Virus record (IMG/VR): IMGVR_UViG_3300044961_000053
Coordinates: 1 to 54,215 of that record
Source of the DNA: a virus
Direction: 5' to 3' (one strand)
Length of the DNA stretch: 54,215 nucleotides
Both the position numbers and the translations under genes were made by a program. Positions 1 to 6,332 of the stretch are shown piece after piece (position 1 is the stretch's first letter; each line of letters opens with the position of its first letter). The notes beneath the pieces are model-generated. The model saw only the letters and a program-made list of their open reading frames with translations. It did not search any database and was not told the DNA's origin.

Positions 1-127
1 ATGTGGGAGTTATAGGGGTGCGGGTTGTTGGACGGCGCCCCGGCACTCCTCATGGTCCGCATAGGGGGCCGCCACCTAGTAGCCGTCAGCTCACCACCAG
101 CTCACCACCAGCTCACCACCAGCTCAC
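1..127. repeat. Exact 127-bp terminal duplication (left copy)
   Basis: Bases 1-127 are identical to 54089-54215. A duplication of exactly 127 bases is what a circular molecule gives when a de Bruijn assembler with k=127 closes on itself, so this is most simply an assembly overlap that proves circularity. It does not show a physical terminal repeat of that size. The true ends (cos, pac or direct terminal repeat) cannot be told from the sequence. When the circle is closed, terS, the late promoter and the tandem repeats lie next to the terminators at 220-339. Confidence 0.95.
88..127. repeat. 11-bp tandem repeat, 3.6 copies
   Basis: The unit AGCTCACCACC is repeated head to tail at 88-98, 99-109 and 110-120, with a partial copy at 121-127. 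No gene covers it. It lies in the non-coding stretch upstream of terS, where packaging signals are often found in phages, but nothing in the sequence proves that role. Confidence 0.85.
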
Positions 128-195
128 ACACTGCGCAACACAAATCAGGAAACCGACTAGCTGCAATCCATGCGTGCAATAGAATGCGTGGTCCA

Positions 196-209
196 TGTTA
201 CATGTAACA
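196..209. promoter_or_regulatory. 14-bp perfect palindrome
   Basis: TGTTACATGTAACA is a perfect 14-bp palindrome in the gene-free stretch between the terminators at 220-339 and terS. It has the form of a dimeric repressor or activator operator. No regulator gene in the window can be matched to it. Confidence 0.45.
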
Positions 210-219
210 AACGCGAGGC

Positions 220-246
220 AATAAAAAACGCGGACAATGCCGCGTT
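220..246 (-). terminator. Rho-independent terminator (second of two)
   Basis: On the minus strand, AACGCGG and CCGCGTT form a 7-bp perfect stem with a 6-nt loop, followed by a run of T (the A-run at 223-228 on the plus strand). It lies just downstream of the terminator at 306-339. Together they would isolate the 369-767 transcript from the late operon that starts beyond the circular junction. Confidence 0.7.
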
Positions 247-305
247 ATCAAATCATGCAATCAAGTTCTGTGGCAATGTAATAATGCATTAGTACAAAAA
301 GGCAG

Positions 306-339
306 CAAAAAGGCTAGGGCTCCATTCGGAGCCCTAGCC
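306..339 (-). terminator. Rho-independent terminator after the 132-aa gene
   Basis: GGCTAGGGCTCC (312-323) and GGAGCCCTAGCC (328-339) form a perfect 12-bp stem with a 4-nt loop. Read leftward, it is followed by five T. It lies 30 bp past the stop codon of the leftward gene at 369-767, which supports that gene being real. Confidence 0.9.
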
Positions 340-368
340 TATGGCGGAAAGCGCTCCCGTAAGACAGC

Positions 369-767
369 CTAGCGCGTCCACGGACGCGCAATGCGCCTAT
401 CATCCTTCTTGGCAACCGACTGCGGCGGCGGCTCCGGAATATCGCCACCACGGAGCAAGTACAACGCGACCGCTGCGCAAGCCTTGTCAGCGCGCGCGGC
501 CTTTTCGGGGTTCAACAAGCCACGCCCGGTAGGCCAGACTTCCGGATACCCGTCGGCGTCGGGCGCCGCGGCGACCTTGATGGCAACCCTGAACAGGTCG
601 CCACTGTCGAGCAAGGCCCATTCCTTCATGCGGGGACCAGCCCAGAAAGAATAGACATCGCCCTGCGCGCTAGCGTCTTTCAGGACGTTAGCGTGGACGA
701 GTGCGGACAGGTTCGCAGCAAGGCGCGCTTTCGTGAGTTTCGCATTTTTCGTGAGTTTCGCATTCAT
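369..767 (-). CDS. Hypothetical 132-aa protein, solitary leftward gene
   Basis: I do not recognise the family. The start ATG (767) has AAGGAG nine bases upstream, a sigma-70-like promoter at 827-854 and tandem terminators beyond the stop, so it is a self-contained transcription unit. The protein opens with a duplicated NAKLTK hexapeptide (residues 2-7 and 8-13) produced by a short direct repeat in the DNA. A helical, Ala-rich body follows, and the tail is basic. GC content is clearly higher than in the rightward genes, which suggests a different origin. Its position, divergent from the early operon across the control region, is where a phage regulator would be expected, but no helix-turn-helix is obvious. 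Function unknown. Confidence 0.8.
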   Translation of the reverse strand: MNAKLTKNAKLTKARLAANLSALVHANVLKDASAQGDVYSFWAGPRMKEWALLDSGDLFRVAIKVAAAPDADGYPEVWPTGRGLLNPEKAARADKACAAVALYLLRGGDIPEPPPQSVAKKDDRRIARPWTR

Positions 768-826
768 GTCTCGTGACTCCTTGAATGGAATGCCCCGGAT
801 CGGAAGTGATCCAGCCGGCGAAGCGA

Positions 827-854
827 ACTATAGCGCAACCCTGCAAACCGTCAA
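827..854 (-). promoter_or_regulatory. Sigma-70-like promoter for the 369-767 gene
   Basis: Read on the minus strand: TTGACG (854-849), a 16-bp spacer, then TATAGT (832-827). This matches the TTGACA/TATAAT consensus at five of six positions in each box. Transcription would start near 820, leaving a leader of about 50 nt with the AAGGAG ribosome site. Confidence 0.8.
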
Positions 855-1032
855 CCCTTCGATCAACCTTCGTTTAAGTTTCGTTCAGGAAACCTCGCGC
901 CTAGCACATAAAACCTGAACAAGCGCTGAATATCCGAAGTCCTGGTGCAGCAGCGTTTAGCCGCCGTTCAGGTTGCATTTATCGCTTATCCGTCATCGCA
1001 CTATGCGATTTAGAGCCCTATATTCGGAGTTT

Positions 1033-1093
1033 AAGCGAGACTATACGGCGAAGTTAGCCCATATGAGTATTGAAGCGAGACTATACGGCGAAG
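1033..1093. repeat. Two 21-bp direct repeats, 40-bp period
   Basis: An identical 21-mer beginning AAGCGAGACTATACGG is found at 1033-1053 and 1073-1093. The 40-bp start-to-start spacing is close to four helical turns. Each copy contains CTATAC, which is weakly -10-like, but no -35 box is at the right distance. An operator or origin iteron is more likely than a promoter. Confidence 0.7.
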
Positions 1094-1360
1094 CCGCGAA
1101 ATGAATGCGGAAATCTTCCGTAAAATCAGTTTCTCTATTATCAAACTTAACGCGAGCCAACAGCGTCAGCGCTTGCTCCACCCTAGGCATCGTTGTAACA
1201 TTTATGTCTGTGACGGATTGTTACTTCGTTATGGTTACACTCTGTACCGAAGTGAGTGAGCAGGGACGCGGGCTACAGCTGTAATGTAATACAAACTGTA
1301 ATAGTTTCGGAATTCAGCTTATATTCAGGTTCTTTTAGAAACACCTATTCCCCACACCCC

Positions 1361-1384
1361 TATATATATATATATATATATATA
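1361..1384. repeat. (TA)12 microsatellite
   Basis: Twelve TA dinucleotides in a row in the non-coding control region. Such DNA melts and extrudes cruciforms easily. Its length is likely to vary between isolates through slippage. Confidence 0.95.
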
Positions 1385-1620
1385 CTAAAGATATTACAAC
1401 CCTATAGTTATTACAGCCTCTCGTGGGCTCTCTCACGAGCCCCTCCCGAACACCTGCACGTAACTGAATCCTCTCTGACTCCATATTATTACACTCTCTC
1501 CTAGGCCACTCCTAGTGCTGATGCGCTCTCCAAAGCGACCTGAACGCCCGTTCAGCTGGCTTATCTCTCCATTTACACGCAACTATTTACATATCGTAAC
1601 TTAACGCACAAAAACAAAAT

Positions 1621-1646
1621 ACACGCGCGCGCGTGCACACGCGCAC
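1621..1646. other. 26-bp alternating purine-pyrimidine tract (Z-DNA-prone)
   Basis: The sequence strictly alternates purine and pyrimidine for 26 bases, mostly CG and CA steps, the class of sequence known to adopt Z-DNA under negative supercoiling. It is followed at 1649-1667 by a perfect 8-bp stem (CGCCAGCC/GGCTGGCG) with a TTC loop but no T-tract, so that hairpin is not a classical terminator. Confidence 0.6.
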
Positions 1647-1722
1647 GACGCCAGCCTTCGGCTGGCGTTCAGCTTCCGTTCAGAAACCTCGTGCGATGCT
1701 TCTCGCCGCGGACCGCCCCGCA

Positions 1723-1755
1723 TATAAAAACCGATGCCCATTGGCGGCAATGGGC
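1723..1755 (+). promoter_or_regulatory. Candidate rightward early promoter and 5'-end stem-loop
   Basis: TATAAA at 1723-1728 is a good -10 box, but no good -35 lies 16-18 bp upstream. The GTTCAG pair at 1667-1683 could compensate through an activator. A start near 1735 would place the perfect hairpin GCCCATTG-gcgg-CAATGGGC (1736-1755) at the very 5' end of the mRNA, a known way of protecting transcripts from 5'-dependent decay. The combination is inference. Confidence 0.45.
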
Positions 1756-1773
1756 TTACAAGGAGTAGCAAAA

Positions 1774-1827
1774 GTGGACACATACGAAATCTTCACGTTC
1801 TTCACCTACAGCAAGGAGCACGAATGA
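1774..1827 (+). CDS. 17-aa leader peptide, coupled to the kinase gene
   Basis: GTG start with AAGGAG eight bases upstream. The ORF reads 17 codons (VDTYEIFTFFTYSKEHE) and its TGA overlaps the kinase ATG as ATGA, so ribosomes could pass straight to the next gene. It is rich in Phe, Tyr and Thr. It may be a real micro-protein or only a translational leader. Confidence 0.4.
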   Translation: MDTYEIFTFFTYSKEHE

Positions 1828-2225
1828 AAACTCTGGTCCTTCTTCGTGGGCTTCCCGGTTCTGGGAAGACCACGCTTGCTCAAACCCTCTGTAAGCCCAA
1901 CGCAAGTTGGACTTTCTCTGAGGCCGATAGCTATTTCGGCATCGGCCCTTTCTACAGGTTTGACCCCAAGAAGCTCCCTGATGCGCACAAGGCGTGTCAG
2001 GAAGCGGTCCTGTCGGCGTTTCGCCGACAGGACTGTGATGTAGTTTTTGTAACGAATACTTCCTCCACCGAGGAGGAAGTCGAAGTCTATCGGCGCATTG
2101 CCGATGAAGTGGGAGCGACCTTTGTGTCGCTCATTGTCGAAAATCGGCACGGAAACAAATCCGTGCATGGTGTGCCGGAGCGTACGATTGAGCGTATGCT
2201 TCGGCGATTTTCTGTCAAACTCTAA
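1824..2225 (+). CDS. P-loop kinase, AAA_33 / N4BP2L1-like
   Basis: 133 aa. Start chosen at ATG 1824 because AAGGAG lies five bases upstream. Walker A is GLPGSGKTT (residues 9-17). The SEADSYF and FDPKKLPDAHKAC segments and the C-terminal VHGVPERTIERM motif are those of small phage and bacterial ATP-binding proteins related to polynucleotide and zeta-type kinases. The family phosphorylates nucleic-acid ends or small molecules, and the substrate here cannot be inferred. It is the first full-size gene of the early operon, a usual place for host-takeover or RNA/DNA-end functions. Confidence 0.88.
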   Translation: MKTLVLLRGLPGSGKTTLAQTLCKPNASWTFSEADSYFGIGPFYRFDPKKLPDAHKACQEAVLSAFRRQDCDVVFVTNTSSTEEEVEVYRRIADEVGATFVSLIVENRHGNKSVHGVPERTIERMLRRFSVKL

Positions 2226-2234
2226 GGAGGTCAC

Positions 2235-2405
2235 ATGAGCGTCTACTACACTGACAACGGATACGAAAACCGCGAGGATTACTTGCGGTCTTTGGCCGAA
2301 GATTTTGGCATTGACGAATCGATTGTTTTTGCAATGGCCGATTTGCTTGGTCCTAATGAGGACTTCGACGGACTCATTACCATGTTGGAGGATTACTATG
2401 GTTGA
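2235..2405 (+). CDS. Hypothetical acidic 56-aa protein
   Basis: ATG 2235 with AAGGAGG seven bases upstream. The sequence (starting MSVYYTDNGYENREDYLRSL) is acidic and helical and ends LEDYYG. Its last codons overlap the next start by 8 bp. I recognise no domain. Location in a run of tightly packed small early genes suggests a host-interaction or regulatory micro-protein. Confidence 0.8.
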   Translation: MSVYYTDNGYENREDYLRSLAEDFGIDESIVFAMADLLGPNEDFDGLITMLEDYYG

Positions 2406-2517
2406 TAGTATCCTCCTTTTCATTTTAGAAGCGGCAAGAGCCCTTTGGGCTCTTGCCGATGTCATTTTCGTTTTGAGCATCCTGATTTGGATGCTTTTCA
2501 ACCTAGAGGAGTGGTAA
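2398..2517 (+). CDS. 39-aa single-pass membrane protein
   Basis: ATG 2398 with GGAG seven bases upstream, overlapping the previous gene. Nearly the whole protein (about residues 5-34) is hydrophobic (LLFILEAARALWALADVIF, then VLSILIWMLF), so it should be an inner-membrane peptide. It is far from the lysis genes, so an early membrane effector is more likely than a holin. No family recognised. Confidence 0.7.
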   Translation: MVDSILLFILEAARALWALADVIFVLSILIWMLFNLEEW

Positions 2518-2715
2518 ATGAACCGCGTTATTAACTATGTCATTGTTCCGTCCAAAGGAATGCAGGTATTAGGAACCTATCTTTCGCTTAACGAAGCGAG
2601 AGACGCGGCCAAGAAACTGGCCGCGCTTGAAGCGGCTGATGAAAACTCATACTATGTGTATGAGTTAAAGGCACGGTTTATGTGCCAAAAAACCGTAAAG
2701 GAGGCGCTTAGATGA
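2518..2715 (+). CDS. Hypothetical 65-aa protein
   Basis: ATG follows the preceding stop directly, with GAGGAG about five bases upstream. The predicted fold is alpha/beta (NYVIVPSKGMQVLGTYLS, then an Ala-rich helix), and the C-terminus is basic. Its stop overlaps the next ATG by 4 bp. Looks like a small conserved early phage protein; function unknown. Confidence 0.8.
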   Translation: MNRVINYVIVPSKGMQVLGTYLSLNEARDAAKKLAALEAADENSYYVYELKARFMCQKTVKEALR

Positions 2716-3068
2716 AGACTTCATACCGCGACGCTGTTACGTGTTTTGTTATGGGGCGCCCTTATAAGGGAGCTTCCGCGTGCCATTCTGGCGGCGCAAC
2801 GTTGTTTTCTTACAGTACTGCTATTGCAGTACGATGTAATGACGGCTTGTTCGTAATAAATACCACGCAATACAGTAGAACAACCAGCAAGCACCAGAAC
2901 AAGGCGACTGCGGCTATACGCAATCATAGCCCTGAACTCATAATCGAAGTAGATAATATTCCTAGAGGAGCGGATCGTGGTGATTTGCTTATAGCGGCGC
3001 GGACAAAAGTCCGCAAAATAAACGACCCGCATTTGGATACAAATGCGGTTCTGAAAGACCTCTGGTAA
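2712..3068 (+). CDS. Conserved hypothetical protein with LFSYSTAIA signature
   Basis: 118 aa, AAAGGAGG upstream, ATG overlapping the previous stop. The central segment GGATLFSYSTAIA, then VINTTQYSRTTSKHQNK, is a signature I know from many unrelated phage genomes (I recall a DUF8033-type annotation). No biochemical function is established for it. The protein is compact, polar and lacks membrane segments. The C-terminal third is basic (TKVRKINDPHL), which would suit nucleic-acid contact. Confidence 0.85.
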   Translation: MKTSYRDAVTCFVMGRPYKGASACHSGGATLFSYSTAIAVRCNDGLFVINTTQYSRTTSKHQNKATAAIRNHSPELIIEVDNIPRGADRGDLLIAARTKVRKINDPHLDTNAVLKDLW

Positions 3069-3073
3069 TCACC

Positions 3074-3187
3074 GTGTTATTCTTAGACATTCTGGACGCA
3101 CTGAAGTACGGTGCGTCCGTGTCAGACTACAGGGCAACGCTTCTGTCAGACGGTAAAACCGTCTACAATACCAACATAAGAAAATAA
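3074..3187 (+). CDS. Possible 37-aa ORF inside a hairpin-rich segment
   Basis: A GTG-started frame (VLFLDILDALKYGASVSD...) runs 37 codons to TAA 3185. No good ribosome site precedes the GTG, and two perfect hairpins (3094-3118 and 3148-3164) lie inside it, so the segment may act as RNA rather than code. Recorded as doubtful. Confidence 0.3.
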   Translation: MLFLDILDALKYGASVSDYRATLLSDGKTVYNTNIRK

Positions 3188-3248
3188 AACGCCCACTGTT
3201 GGGTGGTCTAAAAGACTGCGAAGTAGGGTACTATACTTCGCTTATAGT
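3094..3248 (+). ncRNA. Four consecutive hairpins: structured RNA or leader candidate
   Basis: Perfect stems follow one another: GGACGCAC/GTGCGTCC (3094-3118, 9-nt loop); AGACGGT/ACCGTCT (3148-3164, 3-nt loop); CCCA/TGGG (3192-3203); and GCGAAGTA/TACTTCGC (3218-3241, 8-nt loop). A -10-like TATAGT follows at 3243-3248. The mini-genes start just after, with a strong ribosome site at 3269. The density of perfect short stems is unusual for phage intergenic DNA and suggests a regulatory RNA, a processing site or an operator dyad near a promoter. Confidence 0.4.
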
Positions 3249-3277
3249 AAAATGCCCGGTGAAAAATAGGAGGTGTC

Positions 3278-3337
3278 ATGTTGCGCTTAGATGTTGAATA
3301 CGCGGCGTCGTTCACGGTCGGTTCAGCCGAGCCGTGA
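3278..3337 (+). CDS. 19-aa mini-ORF with strong ribosome site
   Basis: AGGAGG lies four bases before the ATG, the best ribosome site in this part of the genome, yet the frame is only 19 codons (MLRLDVEYAASFTVGSAEP). It could be a leader peptide controlling the downstream MoxR/VWA genes or a micro-protein. Confidence 0.4.
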   Translation: MLRLDVEYAASFTVGSAEP

Positions 3338-3384
3338 GAGCATGCCGTCGTGATCGGTCCTCACAACTTTCAAGGAGAAACGAC

Positions 3385-3489
3385 ATGGTGGTTTCTGTGG
3401 TTATTTACAATATTGAAGAAGCAGCCGACAGGCTGTCAGACCTTTATGGGTACTGCATCTATTCGTTCAACTACGTGATTCGGAGGTAA
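3385..3489 (+). CDS. Hypothetical 34-aa protein
   Basis: ATG 3385 with AAGGAG eight bases upstream. The sequence starts MVVSVVIYNIEEAADRLSDL and ends YVIRR. Its stop lies just before the GTG of the AAA+ gene, and the GGAGG ribosome site of that gene sits inside its last codons, so the two are probably translationally coupled. Confidence 0.65.
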   Translation: MVVSVVIYNIEEAADRLSDLYGYCIYSFNYVIRR

Positions 3490-3493
3490 AGCC

Positions 3494-4558
3494 GTGCTTT
3501 CAGACATCACTGGTGTGAGTGTTTTGACTGACCGCATTATGACTGCGGTCAATGCACGCAAGTCTCTGATTATTCAGGGACCGAACGGTGTGGGTAAGAC
3601 CAGTGCCGTTCATCAGGTGGCTCGCAAACTGAGTCGGCATGTCGAAGTGTTTCTCGGCCCTTCGATTCATCCGGAGACTTTCGGCATGAACGTGCCGAAT
3701 AGAGACTTCGATTCGTTTCGATACGTGTGGTCAGAACGCTTCGTCAGTGTTCCCGAGAATACGATCTTTCTGATTGACGAGTTTTCGTTCATGCCTCCGA
3801 CAGTGCAAGCGCTGTTGGGCGAGGCGGTACTTTCACACAGCATTCAAGGCCGACCGTTGCCTCATGGCACGGTATTCATTCTGACTGCAAACCGACTTGG
3901 TGATACGGCAGGCGTCAACGCCATTAGCCGGCTCATCAACACTCGATGCCCAACGGTCACATACTATGGTCCGACTGACGAGGAGTTCGTCGGTTCGGAT
4001 AAAATGCCGGGATATTTGGCCACGCATGGCCATCCGGCGATCAATACTGCTTTGCAGTATAATCCCGGACTCATTCACTTTCTTAAGGGAGAATATCCCA
4101 AGCAGGAACAGACAGCTGATAAACTGCCTACTCATCGTGGATGGGTGGAATGCAGTGCAGAACTTCGCGCTGCCGAAGAACTTTACAATGACGGCGCTAT
4201 TTCGTCGATTAATCGACTGGCGATTCTTGCCAGTCACGTCGGCGACAAAGCCGCCGCAAAGTGTGAAGTCATCGTGAGACTCTGGCAAGACCTGCCGGAC
4301 TTTAATAAGATGACTTCACAAAAACTTGGCACTATGGAAGTGCCGAAAAATCCGGTTGTTCGCAGTCTGATTATTAGTCAGGTTGCGGATGTTGCCAAGG
4401 AAGGCTTAATCGCTCACCTTGACCCGCTGATTTCTCGGTTTCCTGCCGAGGAACAAAAGGTTATGTGGGTTCGACTGCTGGAGAAGTCCTCACACTTTGC
4501 TAGCACAAGTGCGTACCAGAAGTTTTCTTCTGGTACAGGTAAGTTCCTTAACTCTTAA
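3494..4558 (+). CDS. MoxR-type AAA+ ATPase
   Basis: 354 aa from a GTG start with GGAGG seven bases upstream. Walker A GPNGVGKT (residues 29-36), Walker B FLIDEFSF (D95, E96), then an ILTANRLGD sensor-1-like segment and an arginine-bearing INTRCPTV region, as in the MoxR/AAA_5 class of AAA+ proteins. MoxR ATPases work with VWA-domain partners to remodel or activate other proteins or insert metals. The zincin/VWA gene at 4969 is the expected partner, with one small gene and a terminator between them. Comparable pairs occur in N4-like and other phages. Target unknown. Confidence 0.9.
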   Translation: MLSDITGVSVLTDRIMTAVNARKSLIIQGPNGVGKTSAVHQVARKLSRHVEVFLGPSIHPETFGMNVPNRDFDSFRYVWSERFVSVPENTIFLIDEFSFMPPTVQALLGEAVLSHSIQGRPLPHGTVFILTANRLGDTAGVNAISRLINTRCPTVTYYGPTDEEFVGSDKMPGYLATHGHPAINTALQYNPGLIHFLKGEYPKQEQTADKLPTHRGWVECSAELRAAEELYNDGAISSINRLAILASHVGDKAAAKCEVIVRLWQDLPDFNKMTSQKLGTMEVPKNPVVRSLIISQVADVAKEGLIAHLDPLISRFPAEEQKVMWVRLLEKSSHFASTSAYQKFSSGTGKFLNS

Positions 4559-4572
4559 TAGGAGAAACAGCA

Positions 4573-4908
4573 ATGCTGAATCTTGCAAACATTCAGACTT
4601 CGGACACTCTTGAAAGCCTCGATCTCGGCGATCCGACTATCGGAGAATCGATTTGGATTTACACTGATCGGTTCTTCTATATCGGCCGCTTTCGTGGTCG
4701 CTCCAAGGATGGAGAGTTCTGGGTTCTCGATCGCGCTTCCATGGTCATTCAAATGGGTGTCATAACTGACGCCATGGTGGATGGCAACAAGGCGCTGCAC
4801 GAAGTTCACCCGTTCGCGACTCCGTTTGTCGCGATTCGGTATAGCTCGGTTGTTGGATGGCATTACTACAGCCACCCGCTGCCCGAAAAGGCGATCACCA
4901 AGGGCTAA
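4573..4908 (+). CDS. Hypothetical 111-aa protein between MoxR and VWA genes
   Basis: ATG 4573 with AGGAG nine bases upstream. Predicted mostly beta (SIWIYTDRFFYIGRFRG, then DGEFWVLDRASMVIQMG), ending in an aromatic-rich strand (GWHYYSHPLPEKA). No membrane segment or catalytic motif is visible. Conserved position between the ATPase and the VWA gene suggests it belongs to the same functional unit. Family not recognised. Confidence 0.8.
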   Translation: MLNLANIQTSDTLESLDLGDPTIGESIWIYTDRFFYIGRFRGRSKDGEFWVLDRASMVIQMGVITDAMVDGNKALHEVHPFATPFVAIRYSSVVGWHYYSHPLPEKAITKG

Positions 4909-4917
4909 TGTTGCAAG

Positions 4918-4957
4918 GCACGGAGCGGCTACATAGCCGCTCCGTGCTCACTTTTTC
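4918..4957 (+). terminator. Strong Rho-independent terminator
   Basis: A perfect 14-bp stem, GCACGGAGCGGCTA with TAGCCGCTCCGTGC (4918-4931 / 4934-4947), is followed by TCACTTTTTC. It separates the MoxR gene from its VWA partner, so the partner may be read at a reduced level or from another promoter. Confidence 0.9.
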
Positions 4958-4968
4958 AAGGGGTCAAC

Positions 4969-6096
4969 ATGTTCGGACCATTTACACGAGTCCTATTTGA
5001 GATTCTCAATCGCAATCCGATTATTTACGGATTTGTAAAGATTCTTCCGATTGAGTTCTCGAACGACGTTCCTCCTGCTGCGGCAGCAAGTACGGACGGG
5101 CGCAGGATTAAGATCAATCCGGATGTATGGAACACGCTCGATATTGCTTCGCAAGCCTTTGTGCTGGCACATGAAGCCATGCACTTGGCATGGGATTTCT
5201 TTGGTCGCGTTCAAGGACGCGACGTTCACAAGTTCAACATTGCGCAGGATCTTGTGATTAATGAGTTTCTGCGTGACAATGGATTTAACTGTAGAGCCCT
5301 TAGCCGCTCGATTACCGCTAGGACTTTTCCCAAGATGAGGTTTGATCCCCAATCTTGGACGAGTGAACGAGTCTATCAGTGGCTTGTCGATAACCCTGAC
5401 AAGTGCCCTTTGCCCGGGCAAAATATACTTGACGGTTGTGGACAACCGTCAGCAGAAAAGCCGCTGACTTCCGAAGAAATTCAAGAACTTCGGCTAGCAA
5501 TTCAGTCGGTGCTTGTTGGAGCACCTGCTGGCAGTTTGCCGGGCGAGATCCGAACACTTGTCGAATCCGCTTGGGTGCCGCCGCATGACTGGCGGTCCGA
5601 CCTGTCGCGGTACTTCAACACGCTCGTTCAGGATGACTACAGCCTGAAACGGTACAGTGTGCAGGGGCTTGCCGTTCGCGGTGTCATCGGCCCAACGCTG
5701 CACAGTCCGGGACTCGACACACTCGGCGTCATCATCGATACTAGCGGGTCCATGTCAAGTATCTATGACGAAGTGCTGAGCCATCTGCAAGATATTCTGA
5801 CGCAGGTTGGTGTTCGCAAAGTAATCAGAATCGACGCCGATGCGAGAGTGACACATGAGGAAGAAGTGGAATCTTCTGCACTGCTTGAGCGCGGTGTGGA
5901 GTTTCATGGAAACGGTGGAACAGATTTTCGAGAAGCCATTGACGCTATGGAGAAATATAACCCTAGCGTTGTGGTTTATATCACTGATGGTGAGGGAGGG
6001 TTTCCGTCAAGTCCTCCAACGTATCCGCTAGTTTGGGCGGACGTGTCTGGGCATAGTAGCTACCCCTTCGGCGACGTTGTGCGCTGTAAGGAGTGA
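4969..6096 (+). CDS. Zincin-like peptidase fused to a VWA domain (DUF2201-like)
   Basis: 375 aa, ATG 4969 with AAGGGG five bases upstream. Residues about 55-140 form a zinc-peptidase-like domain with the HEAMH motif (H68-H72). The C-terminal half is a von Willebrand A domain whose MIDAS metal site is DTSGS (257-261), with later conserved Thr (GNGGTDFREA) and Asp (ITDGEGGF) positions. This domain order is typical of bacterial VWA-like metallopeptidases encoded next to MoxR ATPases. Loss of peptidase activity is common in the family, but here the HExxH is intact. Expected to act as the substrate-facing partner of the 3494-4558 ATPase. Confidence 0.9.
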   Translation: MFGPFTRVLFEILNRNPIIYGFVKILPIEFSNDVPPAAAASTDGRRIKINPDVWNTLDIASQAFVLAHEAMHLAWDFFGRVQGRDVHKFNIAQDLVINEFLRDNGFNCRALSRSITARTFPKMRFDPQSWTSERVYQWLVDNPDKCPLPGQNILDGCGQPSAEKPLTSEEIQELRLAIQSVLVGAPAGSLPGEIRTLVESAWVPPHDWRSDLSRYFNTLVQDDYSLKRYSVQGLAVRGVIGPTLHSPGLDTLGVIIDTSGSMSSIYDEVLSHLQDILTQVGVRKVIRIDADARVTHEEEVESSALLERGVEFHGNGGTDFREAIDAMEKYNPSVVVYITDGEGGFPSSPPTYPLVWADVSGHSSYPFGDVVRCKE

Positions 6097-6098
6097 GT

Positions 6099-6332
6099 AT
6101 GTACTTCGGTGGTGGAAGTGAGTTCACTTTATTCCGTAAAGACGATGCGCGTGTATTACGTTTTTTCGCTCATCGAACTCGTGTAAGAAAATCTTACACA
6201 TTGCCAAAGGTAAATAATAAAGTGATACTTTCTGCTATCATAGTAAAGATAGGCCCCGCACAAGTTAATTCACTAAATTCCATCACTATGATTAACGCCT
6301 CGATTTATAGCCTAGTTCATAGGGGCCTATAG
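6099..6332 (+). CDS. Hypothetical 77-aa protein ending inside a tRNA gene
   Basis: Start chosen at ATG 6099 because AAGGAG is five bases upstream and overlaps the stop of the VWA gene. The middle is basic (FFAHRTRVRKSYTLPKVNNK). The stop TAG (6330-6332) is formed by U8-A9-G10 of the following tRNA. No family recognised; a promoter-like sequence (6201-6229) lies within it, so the second half may not be under coding constraint. Confidence 0.5.
   Translation: MYFGGGSEFTLFRKDDARVLRFFAHRTRVRKSYTLPKVNNKVILSAIIVKIGPAQVNSLNSITMINASIYSLVHRGL
6201..6229 (+). promoter_or_regulatory. Sigma-70-like promoter for the tRNA section
   Basis: TTGCCA (6201-6206), a 17-bp spacer, then GATACT (6224-6229), in an AT-rich stretch about 90 bp before the first tRNA. 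It would allow the tRNA/small-ORF section to be transcribed independently of the terminator at 4918. Confidence 0.5.

Larger units (their letters stand above)
883..1683. promoter_or_regulatory. Cluster of GTTCAG/CTGAAC motifs
   Basis: The hexamer occurs at 883-888, 914-920 (inverted), 966-971, 1540-1545 (inverted), 1550-1555, 1667-1672 and 1678-1683. Two sites form an inverted pair, CTGAAC-GCCC-GTTCAG (1540-1555). Two form a direct pair one helical turn apart (1667 and 1678). The 883 site lies beyond the -35 box of the leftward promoter. The direct pair lies about 45-55 bp upstream of the rightward -10. This is the arrangement of a regulator-binding site, but the regulator is unknown. Confidence 0.55.
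768..1823. other. Gene-free control region, possible replication origin
   Basis: About 1 kb holding no convincing gene apart from a 17-codon leader at 1774. It contains the divergent promoters, a cluster of GTTCAG/CTGAAC motifs, two 21-bp direct repeats, a (TA)12 tract, an alternating purine-pyrimidine tract and several hairpins, including overlapping alternative stems at 1420-1442 (CTCGTG/CACGAG and GGGCTC/GAGCCC). Repeats plus easily melted DNA next to early genes are typical of phage origins and control regions. The origin assignment is inference. Confidence 0.6.

Noticed and set aside
25-207. 60-aa ORF at the left end
   Set aside because: Lies in the terminal duplication and 11-bp repeats; no ribosome site or protein-like sequence.
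1649-1667. Hairpin CGCCAGCC/GGCTGGCG as a terminator
   Set aside because: The stem is perfect but there is no T-tract on either strand.
1806-2501. 231-aa ORF on the minus strand opposite the kinase
   Set aside because: It is an antisense reading of three rightward genes that have ribosome sites and a clear Walker A; the antisense frame shows no motif.
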